Of a stretch of DNA of 64,000 nt, positions 47,430 to 57,414 are shown in pieces. Both the position numbers and the translations under genes were made by a program. A model generated the notes under the pieces. The model was given only the letters and a program-made list of their open reading frames with translations. It was not told where the DNA came from and made no database searches. Source of the stretch: Desulfitobacterium dichloroeliminans LMG P-21439. GTDB lineage: Bacteria > Bacillota > Desulfitobacteriia > Desulfitobacteriales > Desulfitobacteriaceae. Location: positions 3,510,001-3,574,000 of the forward strand of contig NC_019903.1 of the NCBI RefSeq assembly GCF_000243135.2, in the 5' to 3' direction. The first letter of the stretch is position 1. Every line of letters starts with the position of its first letter.

Positions 47430-48608
47430 TTATTCTGGATAAGTTTGTAAATATCCTTCTTTTATTTCACGTTTCGTGATTAATCTTTCTTCCGACCAAT
47501 ATTGTCTTAACATGCGAGGGTTAGCCTGAGTCCGCCTTAAAGGCAGAATCACCACGTCCCCAACCTGACAGGTAAGCCTGCCTACATCGAGAACAGTCAA
47601 CTGCATACCAATTTTGCCCGCCACGCGAATCGAATGGCCTTGCCAAGCCACAGTCTCTTGACCGACAAAAATCCCGCAAAGAGCGAGGAAATTTTTAATA
47701 ATAATTTTAATAAAATCCCAAAAACCTTGAGGTATAAAATGAGGCTGTACCCCAAAGCCATCGGCATATCCCACGGGGATTACAGCCAAACGAGTCTCTG
47801 CTTTGGTACGATAAATGCTTTGATAGCCGACAAAGGTTCCTTTAGGCACCTGGCGAAGACTGACAATCTGAGCTTTAGCAATCCAAGGATCCTGAAGCTT
47901 TAGCATACCGGCAAAGGAGGTCGAAGGAAAATGACCCACAAGAAGGGTTCCAGTCCTGATAAAATCAAGATGCCACTCCGGATAATCCAAAAAAGCAGCA
48001 CTGTTGCAGATATGCTTCCATAAGCCTACAAATCCATGCTGCTCCATTTTCTTGACCCCTCGCTGAAAGGTATCATACTGCTGTTGAGTATAGGTCCGAT
48101 CAAGCAGAGCAGCCCGTGCCAGATGAGTATAGATGCCGACGGGATTAATAGAGTCCGCTGCTTTTAAGGATTCAGCAAGATCTTCCCAGTCCTTCTCGAA
48201 AAAGCCGGTCCTGCCCATCCCCGTCTCTAATTTGAGGTGAACTTGAGCTTCCTTCCCCAATTGAGCTGCCACGGTTGCACATTGAGTAAGTATACTGAAG
48301 TCCCCTATAGTCAGCTGGAGGTCGGCCTCGAGAGCCCCTTCTATCTGCTTTGAAGATACGGGCCCTAGTACCAAAATGATGCCTTGAATCCCCTGCTGGC
48401 GCAAAATCAAACCTTCTTCGACGGTGGTTACGGCAAAGGCTTCGCAGCCTAATTTCTGCAGTGTCTGAGCGATGGGAACTGCCCCTAAGCCATAGGCATC
48501 AGCCTTCACGACGGCCATGACTCGGGCACCTTGGCTAAGGTGTTGGGTAATTTCACGGTAGTTATGGGCTATGGCGTCTAGGTTAATATCGATCCAAGCG
48601 TTACTCAT
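47430..48608 (-). CDS. alr: Alanine racemase, divergent
   Basis: PLP enzyme making D-alanine for peptidoglycan. The 392-residue product has the PLP Lys in MAVVKADAYGLG (about residue 36) and the GYADGFG block with the upstream catalytic Tyr retained in VGYQSIYRTK, where VSYGxxY is usual. After GYADGFG there is an extra stretch (about 30 residues, rich in aromatic and Ile residues), and the usual MDQ triplet reads GMQLTV, with Gln in place of Asp. ATG at 48608 follows AAAGGTGG. It may still be active, but a spore-specific or broad racemase role is possible. Confidence 0.85.
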   Translation of the reverse strand: MSNAWIDINLDAIAHNYREITQHLSQGARVMAVVKADAYGLGAVPIAQTLQKLGCEAFAVTTVEEGLILRQQGIQGIILVLGPVSSKQIEGALEADLQLTIGDFSILTQCATVAAQLGKEAQVHLKLETGMGRTGFFEKDWEDLAESLKAADSINPVGIYTHLARAALLDRTYTQQQYDTFQRGVKKMEQHGFVGLWKHICNSAAFLDYPEWHLDFIRTGTLLVGHFPSTSFAGMLKLQDPWIAKAQIVSLRQVPKGTFVGYQSIYRTKAETRLAVIPVGYADGFGVQPHFIPQGFWDFIKIIIKNFLALCGIFVGQETVAWQGHSIRVAGKIGMQLTVLDVGRLTCQVGDVVILPLRRTQANPRMLRQYWSEERLITKREIKEGYLQTYPE

Positions 48609-48711
48609 TGTGATCGCCACCTTTGGTGAAGTTTGCTTTGTTAAGTCGCGTTATTTCTGGGGTATGCTTATAAGGTTATCAGACTGCTCAGGTCCGCTTT
48701 TATGAAAAGTC

Positions 48712-49242
48712 GGGTCGTGTAGCTTCACGCACAACACTCACTCAGTAGCTCCAGGGCTGGCAAACTCGCTTTCGTCGCAACTCCGCCAAACCACAGGGTA
48801 GTACCTGATGTGAACCTGCGGCTCCGTTATGCAACGAAAGCCTCGTTCGCCTGACCACCCCTCCACTAAAATCGTTCGTTCCTGTGCGTGAAGCTACGCT
48901 TATGGGTCTTTTTTGTAAGAGGCACTCAGTGTGCTCTGCTTTAGCTGAGCCATAAGAAGCTCTAGTTTTACACAGAAGAATTCTTCGTGAAACTTTTGGT
49001 TCAGGATAGGACTACCCAAGGATTTTGATATACGGAAGAGAGCGACCTCAAAGCGAGCAGCTACCCGTTCTTCGCGAAAAGCTTGCAGCGGAGTCGGGTT
49101 GGAAACAGGACGTTTCCAACCGGCTACGAGGCAGGAGCCGATTTAGCCGGTGTCCCGATGGAGCGGAGAGCTTGAGCGATTAGAACGGGTGCGCGCAGCT
49201 TTCTTAGCGAACGTGTATAGCAAAATCCTGGAGAAGCTACCC
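48712..49242 (-). repeat. Intergenic repeat element, copy B (opposite orientation)
   Basis: The only content I see in this gene-free gap of about 650 bases. Block B2 (48712-48757) is the reverse complement of 39276-39320, and block B1 (49014-49242) of 39075-39229. The centre, 48758-49013, has no counterpart in copy A, where only 46 bases separate the blocks. B1 also contains a 68-base insertion (49094-49161). There is no open reading frame of note. Confidence 0.75.
49094..49161. mobile_element. 68-base structured insertion inside repeat B
   Basis: Relative to copy A, this segment interrupts the repeat and is flanked by 7-base direct repeats AGCGGAG (49087-49093 and 49162-49168), present once in copy A. 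Its ends are TCGGG and CCCGA plus TGG, forming a short inverted repeat. Inside are a GGTTGGAAAC/GTTTCCAACC hairpin and a CCGGCTA/TAGCCGG stem. It reads like a tiny non-autonomous insertion, though replication slippage cannot be excluded. Confidence 0.5.
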
Positions 49243-49259
49243 TGAGTAACCTGATAACT

Positions 49260-50342
49260 TTACCCCCGATTTCTCCGTCTCAGCTTCCCAATAATCCCCT
49301 TAACCACATCGGAGTATATAGGCTCAAGAGTATTCCAGAGCGAGTAAACCACCGGGCGGTAGACCAGATCCCATTCGCCAATAAACTCGGTATACTCACC
49401 ATTGAAGCCCTTTTTAAAACGGTATAGGCCGTAGAGAGGATTATCTTCAGTGAGATGTCCAGGGACGCCGCGAAAATCGTAGAGGGTGCAGCCTCTGGAT
49501 TTGGCCCAGCGAATCATTTCCCATTGGATTAGATAGTTGGGCATGACGTTGCGATGAGCGTTAGAGGAGGCACCGTAGAGATACCAGGCCTTCTCTCCAA
49601 TAATTAGGGCTAAGGTGCCGGCGATGATCTGTCCTTCATATTCGGCAACGAATACCTCTGCCATTCCTACTGGGTTGAGCTCATTATACATATCTTCAAA
49701 ATAGGAGTACGAACGAACTAAGAATTTATCCCGCTCAGTGGTTTCCTTAAGGACGCGATAAAATTCCGGTAAATCAGCTTTTGTACCAATCCGAATGGTA
49801 ACTCCCTTTTTCGTTGCAAGTTTGACATTATAGCGTGTCTTCTGATGCATTTGGGCTAGGAGAGTTTCTTCAGCGGGGCTAATATCGAGACGAAAGACGT
49901 ATTTAGGTTGGACACCCTCAAAGCCCTTTCCTGTTTCTGCGGAACGAAAGCCACGGGATTTAAAATAGTTCTCCAACTCTTGTGCGGAAGATGGAACATC
50001 CGGGTCGACCTTAAGGAAAATTGCCCCCCGCTTTTTGGCTAATTTCCTAACTTCCAAAAGAAGAGCATCGAACAACGACTCATCCTTCCAATCCAGCACA
50101 GGTCCCCGTGAAGCATAGAAAATAGGGGTCCCAATCACCGGAATCTTCCGTTCCAGGATGGAGATTGCCGCGATAATTTCCCCTTGTCGCTCAAGGACCA
50201 GTCGCCAAGGTTTCCAACCGGTTTTACTTTTTAGCTCTCCCCAACCCCAGGTTTGCAACACATGGCCTTTGGGGTGGCGAGCCATAAATTCATCAAAACG
50301 CTCTTTTTCTGCGTCGTCAATTATTCTTGCTATATAAGGCAT
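49260..50342 (-). CDS. FemABX-type aminoacyltransferase
   Basis: A 360-residue protein with two GNAT-like domains of the FemABX family, which add amino acids from tRNA to the stem or bridge of lipid-linked peptidoglycan precursors. Characteristic blocks are LQTWGWGELKSKTGWKP, FYASRGPVLDW, LAQMHQKTRYNVKLATKKGV and YDFRGVPGHLTEDNPLYGLYRFKKGF. There is no signal peptide, as expected for a cytoplasmic enzyme. It stands alone, next to repeat B, downstream of pyrG. Confidence 0.92.
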   Translation of the reverse strand: MPYIARIIDDAEKERFDEFMARHPKGHVLQTWGWGELKSKTGWKPWRLVLERQGEIIAAISILERKIPVIGTPIFYASRGPVLDWKDESLFDALLLEVRKLAKKRGAIFLKVDPDVPSSAQELENYFKSRGFRSAETGKGFEGVQPKYVFRLDISPAEETLLAQMHQKTRYNVKLATKKGVTIRIGTKADLPEFYRVLKETTERDKFLVRSYSYFEDMYNELNPVGMAEVFVAEYEGQIIAGTLALIIGEKAWYLYGASSNAHRNVMPNYLIQWEMIRWAKSRGCTLYDFRGVPGHLTEDNPLYGLYRFKKGFNGEYTEFIGEWDLVYRPVVYSLWNTLEPIYSDVVKGIIGKLRRRNRG

Positions 50343-50436
50343 CCCAACAGCCTCCCGTTATTATTCTACATCATATGTTAATTTTTGCCACAAAAAGGCA
50401 AGGGCAAACTCAATTTTATGCTTAGGCCCACCTAAA

Positions 50437-50470
50437 ATTATTCCATGGCCATATATAGCCATGGAATAAT
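50437..50470 (-). terminator. Terminator of pyrG
   Basis: ATTATTCCATGGC pairs perfectly with GCCATGGAATAAT around an 8-base loop. On the minus strand it is followed by TTTTAGG. It lies 8 bases after the pyrG stop. Confidence 0.85.
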
Positions 50471-50477
50471 AGATTCG

Positions 50478-52213
<1,736 letters not shown>

Positions 52214-52232
52214 ATTTTTACCATTTATACTT

Positions 52233-52261
52233 ATTCTAGCCAGATTTCAAAGGGCTGTCAA
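52233..52261 (-). promoter_or_regulatory. Consensus SigA promoter of pyrG
   Basis: TTGACA (52261-52256), 17 bases, TAGAAT (52238-52233) on the minus strand. It lies after the rpoE stop codon. The predicted start of transcription is near 52226, just ahead of the leader terminator. Confidence 0.8.
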
Positions 52262-52312
52262 GGCGATTCTACAGGTTTTAGCATAGTTTATTCCAATTCC
52301 ACTCATTTATTG

Positions 52313-52750
52313 TCATCGCCAAGAATTATCTTTTTGATATGAAACCTCTTCCGCCTCTGTATCCACTATTTCTTCGACATCTTCCTCTACATCGTCGAAA
52401 AGCAATTCCTTATCCAAATCTAACTCGACATCTAAGTCTACCTCATCATTTCCATAATCATCGGCTGTTCTTTTGTTTAACAAGGTAATCGTCGGAACTT
52501 TGCGTGTGCTCTTGCCGGGGGCCCATACTTTTAGTCCCCATTCTCCATTACCAACATAGGTAAACCGGGCATCCAAATTAATCTGAGTTAACACCCTGGA
52601 GATTGCCGCTGGATGCTGAGGTTGCTCTTGTTGGCTCAATACTTCGACGATAAAGTCTTGATAATACATGGGACGACCTTGTGCTGCAAGAATCTTGACC
52701 GCTATATCTTCATCTGATGGCTTTAGTTTCTGTGGTAGGGAATGGGTCAA
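52313..52750 (-). CDS. rpoE: RNA polymerase delta subunit
   Basis: The Firmicute delta factor raises specificity and recycling of RNA polymerase. The 145-residue product has the N-terminal HARE-HTH domain (DEDIAVKILAAQGRPMYYQDFIVEVL; LDARFTYVGNGEWGLKVWAP) and a strongly acidic C-terminal tail (DEVDLDVELDLDKELLFDD and following). TTG at 52750 has AAGGGCGGTG upstream; the longer frame has no clear start. It precedes pyrG as in Bacillus. Confidence 0.9.
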   Translation of the reverse strand: MTHSLPQKLKPSDEDIAVKILAAQGRPMYYQDFIVEVLSQQEQPQHPAAISRVLTQINLDARFTYVGNGEWGLKVWAPGKSTRKVPTITLLNKRTADDYGNDEVDLDVELDLDKELLFDDVEEDVEEIVDTEAEEVSYQKDNSWR

Positions 52751-52836
52751 TGTAACACCGCCCTTCTTCAATCTCTGAATAGTTAGACAGTATATTCGAC
52801 CCACCCCTAATTATTTCCTGCTAAGCTTTATTTATA

Positions 52837-54522
52837 TTACATTCTTTCTGGTGCCGTCACGCCGAGAATGCCCAAGACATTGGCTATAACGTACTTTGTT
52901 GAATGTACCAGACCCAAACGGGCCTCTCTTAATCCTTCATCTTCCACTAGGACTCTTTGACTGTTGTAAAAGGAGTGGAAAAGTGCTGCAAGGTCTAAAA
53001 CATAGCGCGCCAAACGATGGGGCTCGGTCAAACGGGCAGCTACTTCTATTTCATTAGGGAGTTCGGCAATCTTCTTTAAAAGCTCTCGCTCTTCTGTGCT
53101 GTCTAGACTCTTAAGGTTGTTCGCTTGGGGCATTCCCTCAGTAGTGTAGCCAAGCTCAGCTGCTTGGCGCAGAATGCTGCAAAGCCGGGCATGGGCGTAT
53201 TGGACATAATACACTGGATTATCGGAGGACTCTGCTTTTGCTAAATCCAAGTCAAACTCTACGGTAGAATCAGGATCCCGCATGATAAAGAAGAATCGAG
53301 CTGCGTCCTTGCCCACTTCATCCATCAATTCTCTTAAGGTGATGTATTGTCCAGAGCGTTTGGACATACGCACGACTTCGCCTTCTTGAATCAAACGAAC
53401 CAGCTGCATAAGGATAATCTGGAGATTATCCGGATCATACCCTAAAGCAGACATAGCTCCTTTCATCCGTGCGACATGGCCGTGATGGTCAGCACCCCAT
53501 ATATTGATAACCTGGTCAAATCCCCGCTCATATTTATTCCGATGATAGGCAATGTCAGCAGCAAAATAAGTGGGCGTCCCATTGGTACGAACCACAACCT
53601 CATCCTTCTCATCCCCGAACAAGGTGGACTTTAGCCATTGGGCACCTTCCTTTTCATAGATATAGCCTTTTTGCTCCAGCTTCTCCATTGTATCTTTGAC
53701 AAAGCCAGAATCATGAAGGGATTGCTCACTAAACCAGACGTCATAATGAACACCCATATCGGTGAGGGTTTCCCGGATATCGGTAAGTTTCTCCTCCAAG
53801 GCATAGCGAACTAGGAATTCCCGACGGAGGTCCTCTTCCACATTGCCATATTTATCTCCGACCTTATCAATTAGTCCTTTGACCGTATCAACTAAGTCTT
53901 CCCCATGATAGCCCCCTTCAGGGAAGGGCACGTCATGACCCAGAAGTTGGAGATAGCGGGCTTCTAGAGATAAAGCAAAGTTATGAATTTGGTTCCCTGC
54001 ATCGTTAATATAAAATTCCCGGCTGACTTCATAACCAGCCATGTTCAACAGAGAAGCTAAACTATCCCCTAAGGCTGCACCCCGGGCGTTGCCCATGTGA
54101 AGTAGTCCTGTGGGGTTGGCACTGACGAATTCCACTTGAACTTTCTTCCCTTGACCTAGGTTGACTCTTCCATAATCTACACCTTGGTTAAGAACCTCTG
54201 GAATGACCCCTGTCAACCAATTAGGATCTAAACGGAGATTAATGAACCCCGGACCGGCAATTTCACATGAAGTAATATAAGTTCCTTCTGTATCCAGATT
54301 CTTAATTAGAATAGTAGCAATGTCGCGGGGGGCCTTCCGGGCTTGCTTAGTTAAAACCATGGCTAGATTTGTGGCCCAATCCCCATGTTGCTTTTCTCGG
54401 GGTTCTTCCAAAACATAGCTAGGTAGGCTTTCAAAGTTAAGTTCCCCATTTTTTCGAGCTGTCTCTGCAGCCTTTGCTAAATTAGCGTAGATGGTGTCTT
54501 TAATAGTAATGAACAAACTCAT
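52837..54522 (-). CDS. argS: Arginyl-tRNA synthetase
   Basis: Class I synthetase charging tRNA-Arg. The 561-residue product has the N-terminal Add1 domain, the HIGH-like HMGNARGAALGD (about residue 130), the KMSKS-like RMSKRSGQYITL (about residue 375) and a C-terminal DALR anticodon domain. It overlaps the ywiB stop by 4 bases (ATGA). No T-box is seen upstream of the ywiB-argS pair. Confidence 0.98.
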   Translation of the reverse strand: MSLFITIKDTIYANLAKAAETARKNGELNFESLPSYVLEEPREKQHGDWATNLAMVLTKQARKAPRDIATILIKNLDTEGTYITSCEIAGPGFINLRLDPNWLTGVIPEVLNQGVDYGRVNLGQGKKVQVEFVSANPTGLLHMGNARGAALGDSLASLLNMAGYEVSREFYINDAGNQIHNFALSLEARYLQLLGHDVPFPEGGYHGEDLVDTVKGLIDKVGDKYGNVEEDLRREFLVRYALEEKLTDIRETLTDMGVHYDVWFSEQSLHDSGFVKDTMEKLEQKGYIYEKEGAQWLKSTLFGDEKDEVVVRTNGTPTYFAADIAYHRNKYERGFDQVINIWGADHHGHVARMKGAMSALGYDPDNLQIILMQLVRLIQEGEVVRMSKRSGQYITLRELMDEVGKDAARFFFIMRDPDSTVEFDLDLAKAESSDNPVYYVQYAHARLCSILRQAAELGYTTEGMPQANNLKSLDSTEERELLKKIAELPNEIEVAARLTEPHRLARYVLDLAALFHSFYNSQRVLVEDEGLREARLGLVHSTKYVIANVLGILGVTAPERM

Positions 54523-54950
54523 TGAGGAGCGTCCTCCTTTATATTAATTCGCAATCTATTGTGACTGACTAACTGGTCGCCAGAAAAAAGATCATATTTT
54601 AGAGTAATATTTCCTTCCAGCTCTGTCAAGTGAATCTCCATTTCCTTCGTCTCCACTTCCAAAAACAAAGACCCCTGAGGAGTAACGTAAGATGAGCCAT
54701 GGCGTATCCCTCGTTCAAAGATCTGCTTATGATCGATAGCCCCCATTCGGTTCAGAGACACTCGGGTAGGCTCAATTTTAAGTGAAGTTGTCACTCCGTC
54801 CATCCCCGTTATTTCAGTATCACGGTAAATGATGTAATAGGCTCCGGCACGATGATGAAAAGTGCCTACTGTGGTGAACTCCATGTGATCATTATGACCC
54901 TCCGGATAATGTTGGGTACTACTGACCTGAATCAATACCTTATCAGTCAC
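54519..54950 (-). CDS. ywiB: DUF1934/YwiB-like protein
   Basis: A 143-residue lipocalin-like beta-barrel protein of unknown function. The blocks TTVGTFHHRAGAYYIIYRDTE and LKYDLFSGDQLVSHNRLRI fit the YwiB family (DUF1934), whose gene is paired with argS in Bacillus too. The start is GTG at 54950 after AAAGGAG. It is coupled to argS by a 4-base overlap. Confidence 0.9.
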   Translation of the reverse strand: MTDKVLIQVSSTQHYPEGHNDHMEFTTVGTFHHRAGAYYIIYRDTEITGMDGVTTSLKIEPTRVSLNRMGAIDHKQIFERGIRHGSSYVTPQGSLFLEVETKEMEIHLTELEGNITLKYDLFSGDQLVSHNRLRINIKEDAPQ

Positions 54951-55096
54951 GGGGATCTCCTTTCTTAGCCCATCTTAATGTACTAAGACATACTAGTACT
55001 TCGACATTTAAACACATTTTCTTAAGCTCAATAATATATAAGTTCTATTATATATTAATCTCTACTCTCTGTGTGATTAAAACTTCCGATAAATCA

Positions 55097-55130
55097 ACAA
55101 GGTGATAATGCCTAATCATTATCACCTTGT
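55097..55130 (-). terminator. Hairpin after sleB-ypeB
   Basis: ACAAGGTGATAATG pairs perfectly (14 bases) with CATTATCACCTTGT around CCTAAT. It lies about 60 bases after the ypeB stop. The T run is weak, so efficiency is uncertain. Confidence 0.65.
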
Positions 55131-55190
55131 CTTCTAGTATACCCTATTTTGGCATGACTTCAACGAAGCACTGTCGTCATAGATACTTTA

Positions 55191-56552
55191 TTACTGCAGG
55201 TACTCACCCTTTGGTGTCTTAATAATCCGTTGAATTCTTTCTTCAATACCGTTTACAGCATTGATATATACTAAATATTCCTCATCCTGATACTTACCTC
55301 GAAATTCGTAGGCCATGACCTCACGATTTCCCATGACGGGAATAACAGCCATCCGGTTCTCCTTGATTTGGAAGCCCTTTCTCAGTTTGGTCTTGGCTTG
55401 CTCGAGGGTAAGTTTTTTTGTAAAGTTGCGTTTTTGATGATAGGCGTAGTAGGGAGTAGAATCATAGCCGATAATCTGGCCATTATCTAAGGCTACAGTA
55501 ATGCGCAGCTTATCGGGATAATAGCGAATGCCATTTTCATCTTGAACGTATTCGAGCTGTAGATAACCGCCATAGTCCTCAGTCGAAGTCAGAACGAGAT
55601 CCCATTCCAAAGCTTTTAAGGTCTGAGCTACTTTATCCTTGGCCTGGTCGGGACTCAGGGTTCTCTCAGTAAACTCCCGCTGATCCCGATAGTTAATCAC
55701 CTTTCCCCCTCGTTTACTGACGGTCATAAAGAGATTGCCCTGCTTAAAAATATATACCCCTAAAGCTCCTTGACTGACGCCACTAAACTCCAGACCACTG
55801 GAGGGATAACCCACTTTACTTAAAAAACTCTTGGCTGCTTTTAAGGCGACATCCCTATCAACCTCTTGCTTTGGTAAAGCTAGGGGTTCTCTTACGGAAC
55901 GGGAATCATATTCTCCCACATAGGAAAATGGCGGGAGTTTTTGCAGGCTGGCATTGAGCTGGTCGAGACCGGAACGTACCGAACTTGAGGGTCCATCAGT
56001 GGCTGCCGCGGCGGCTTCCGCAGTTTCTGTCCGCCAAAGTCCGGCCACCCGATTCCAGACGGATGGATTATCTACCCAAGCCAAACCTTCCGTGTCGACA
56101 CGCTGAACTATATCCTGAACGTTTTGATTGACTGTCAAAAGACGCTCATGGACTTCAGTGAGGGTCTTGTCCTCTTCAGTCGTCGGTATGTGTCCCACGG
56201 ATATTTGATAAGCCAGACTCCTTGTAAAATCTCCTGTGCGATTTAAAAACTCACTAATATAGCTTAGGCCATTCTCCTCTGCCGGGAGCTGTGCCAAATC
56301 CTTTACTGCAGATTCACTAATCGTACCCGCTTGGCCAAGGTAGAGCACCTTTTGACTTGAGGTAGCCGCTACACGACCTTTGGCCAAATCCGTTTCTAAC
56401 TGATCCAAGTTACTGGCCAAATCCCTTAGGGAACGCTGATATTGATTGACATTGACTCTTTCAAATTGTTCCGCTTGTCGATACTCAGTAAACCCCCAAG
56501 CCAGGGAGAGGACGAAAGCGGTTCCTAGAATACCAATCCAGAGATTTCTCAT
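55191..56552 (-). CDS. ypeB: Germination protein YpeB
   Basis: YpeB is needed for SleB to be held in spores and to work at germination. The 453-residue product has an N-terminal membrane anchor (about residues 5-22), a long helical N-terminal domain, and PepSY-like repeats in the C-terminal half (SKVGYPSSGLEFSGVS, TLSPDQAKDKVAQTLKAL, TLEQAKTKLRKGF). ATG at 56552 follows TAGGAGGGG. It follows sleB by 11 bases and is its functional partner. Confidence 0.95.
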   Translation of the reverse strand: MRNLWIGILGTAFVLSLAWGFTEYRQAEQFERVNVNQYQRSLRDLASNLDQLETDLAKGRVAATSSQKVLYLGQAGTISESAVKDLAQLPAEENGLSYISEFLNRTGDFTRSLAYQISVGHIPTTEEDKTLTEVHERLLTVNQNVQDIVQRVDTEGLAWVDNPSVWNRVAGLWRTETAEAAAAATDGPSSSVRSGLDQLNASLQKLPPFSYVGEYDSRSVREPLALPKQEVDRDVALKAAKSFLSKVGYPSSGLEFSGVSQGALGVYIFKQGNLFMTVSKRGGKVINYRDQREFTERTLSPDQAKDKVAQTLKALEWDLVLTSTEDYGGYLQLEYVQDENGIRYYPDKLRITVALDNGQIIGYDSTPYYAYHQKRNFTKKLTLEQAKTKLRKGFQIKENRMAVIPVMGNREVMAYEFRGKYQDEEYLVYINAVNGIEERIQRIIKTPKGEYLQ

Positions 56553-56563
56553 GCAATCCCCTC

Positions 56564-57250
56564 CTAACGAGTAAACATATGATTTCCGATTTGCATTATT
56601 TGTGGTCTCGACCAAATGAATTTGTTTTTGGTCTTTGCGGGATTAAAGAAGTAAATAGCCCCTCCAGTGGGATCCACCCCAGATACCGCTTCCTGGGCTG
56701 CTTTCACAGCTGAAGAAGTGGGTGCCATGTTAATCTGACCATCGGCGACACTCGAAAAGGCCAGGGGCTGATAAATGATATCCGCAATCGTATTCGGAAA
56801 GGCCGGGTCTTCCAAACGATTGAGCAGAACGGCGGCTACCGCTACCTGCCCTACATAGGGCTCCCCTCTAGCCTCCGCACTGACACAACGGGCCAATAAT
56901 TGGACATCTACATTTTTTGGCCCGACGGATTTCCCGGAGGCATTGGTACTATTCCCGGTCATTAACTTGAGCTCCTTGATGGTCTGAGCACCGGCCATAC
57001 CATCCACTTTTAAGCCACGCTCCCTTTGGAAACGAGTGACTGCAGCCTTGGTTTTAGTACCATAGATACCATCGACCTTTCCGACGACATACCCTAAGGA
57101 AGCCAAGCGTTTTTGAAGCTCGGTCACTTCAGGACCTCTCGACCCCTGACTTAGGGTACGATCACCTAGGGCTCCATAGGCCACGCCGGCAAGGATTAGG
57201 GCAATGCTTAAAGTGATTACCCCTAACCACACTCTCTTTTTTGCGATCAT
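56564..57250 (-). CDS. sleB: Spore cortex-lytic enzyme SleB
   Basis: Lytic transglycosylase that degrades cortex peptidoglycan with muramic-lactam during germination. The 228-residue product has an N-terminal signal or anchor (about residues 8-28), a peptidoglycan-binding domain (GSRGPEVTELQKRLASLGY, about 38-95), and the catalytic hydrolase domain with Glu in CVSAEARGEPYVGQVAVAAV. The C-terminus has FIWSRPQIMQIGNHMF. ATG at 57250 is preceded by GAGGTG; a GTG three codons earlier is possible. Operon with ypeB. Confidence 0.95.
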   Translation of the reverse strand: MIAKKRVWLGVITLSIALILAGVAYGALGDRTLSQGSRGPEVTELQKRLASLGYVVGKVDGIYGTKTKAAVTRFQRERGLKVDGMAGAQTIKELKLMTGNSTNASGKSVGPKNVDVQLLARCVSAEARGEPYVGQVAVAAVLLNRLEDPAFPNTIADIIYQPLAFSSVADGQINMAPTSSAVKAAQEAVSGVDPTGGAIYFFNPAKTKNKFIWSRPQIMQIGNHMFTR

Positions 57251-57353
57251 CACGCTCACCTCACACCTAGATTTTCCTTCTTAGTGTGTCTGAGGAAATG
57301 GATTATTATCCAGATAATGTGGATTTTCCCGGATAGAAATATAATTAGAATAC

Positions 57354-57397
57354 AAAAAGAGGCGATATGATCATTCTCAGACCATCAACCGCCTCTT
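57354..57397 (-). terminator. Terminator of the aminotransferase gene
   Basis: AAGAGGCG pairs with CGCCTCTT with an inner TGAT/ATCA stem, and on the minus strand TTTTTG follows. It lies 18 bases after the aminotransferase stop. Confidence 0.8.
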
Positions 57398-57414
57398 GCT
57401 TTATAATCTTTGCT

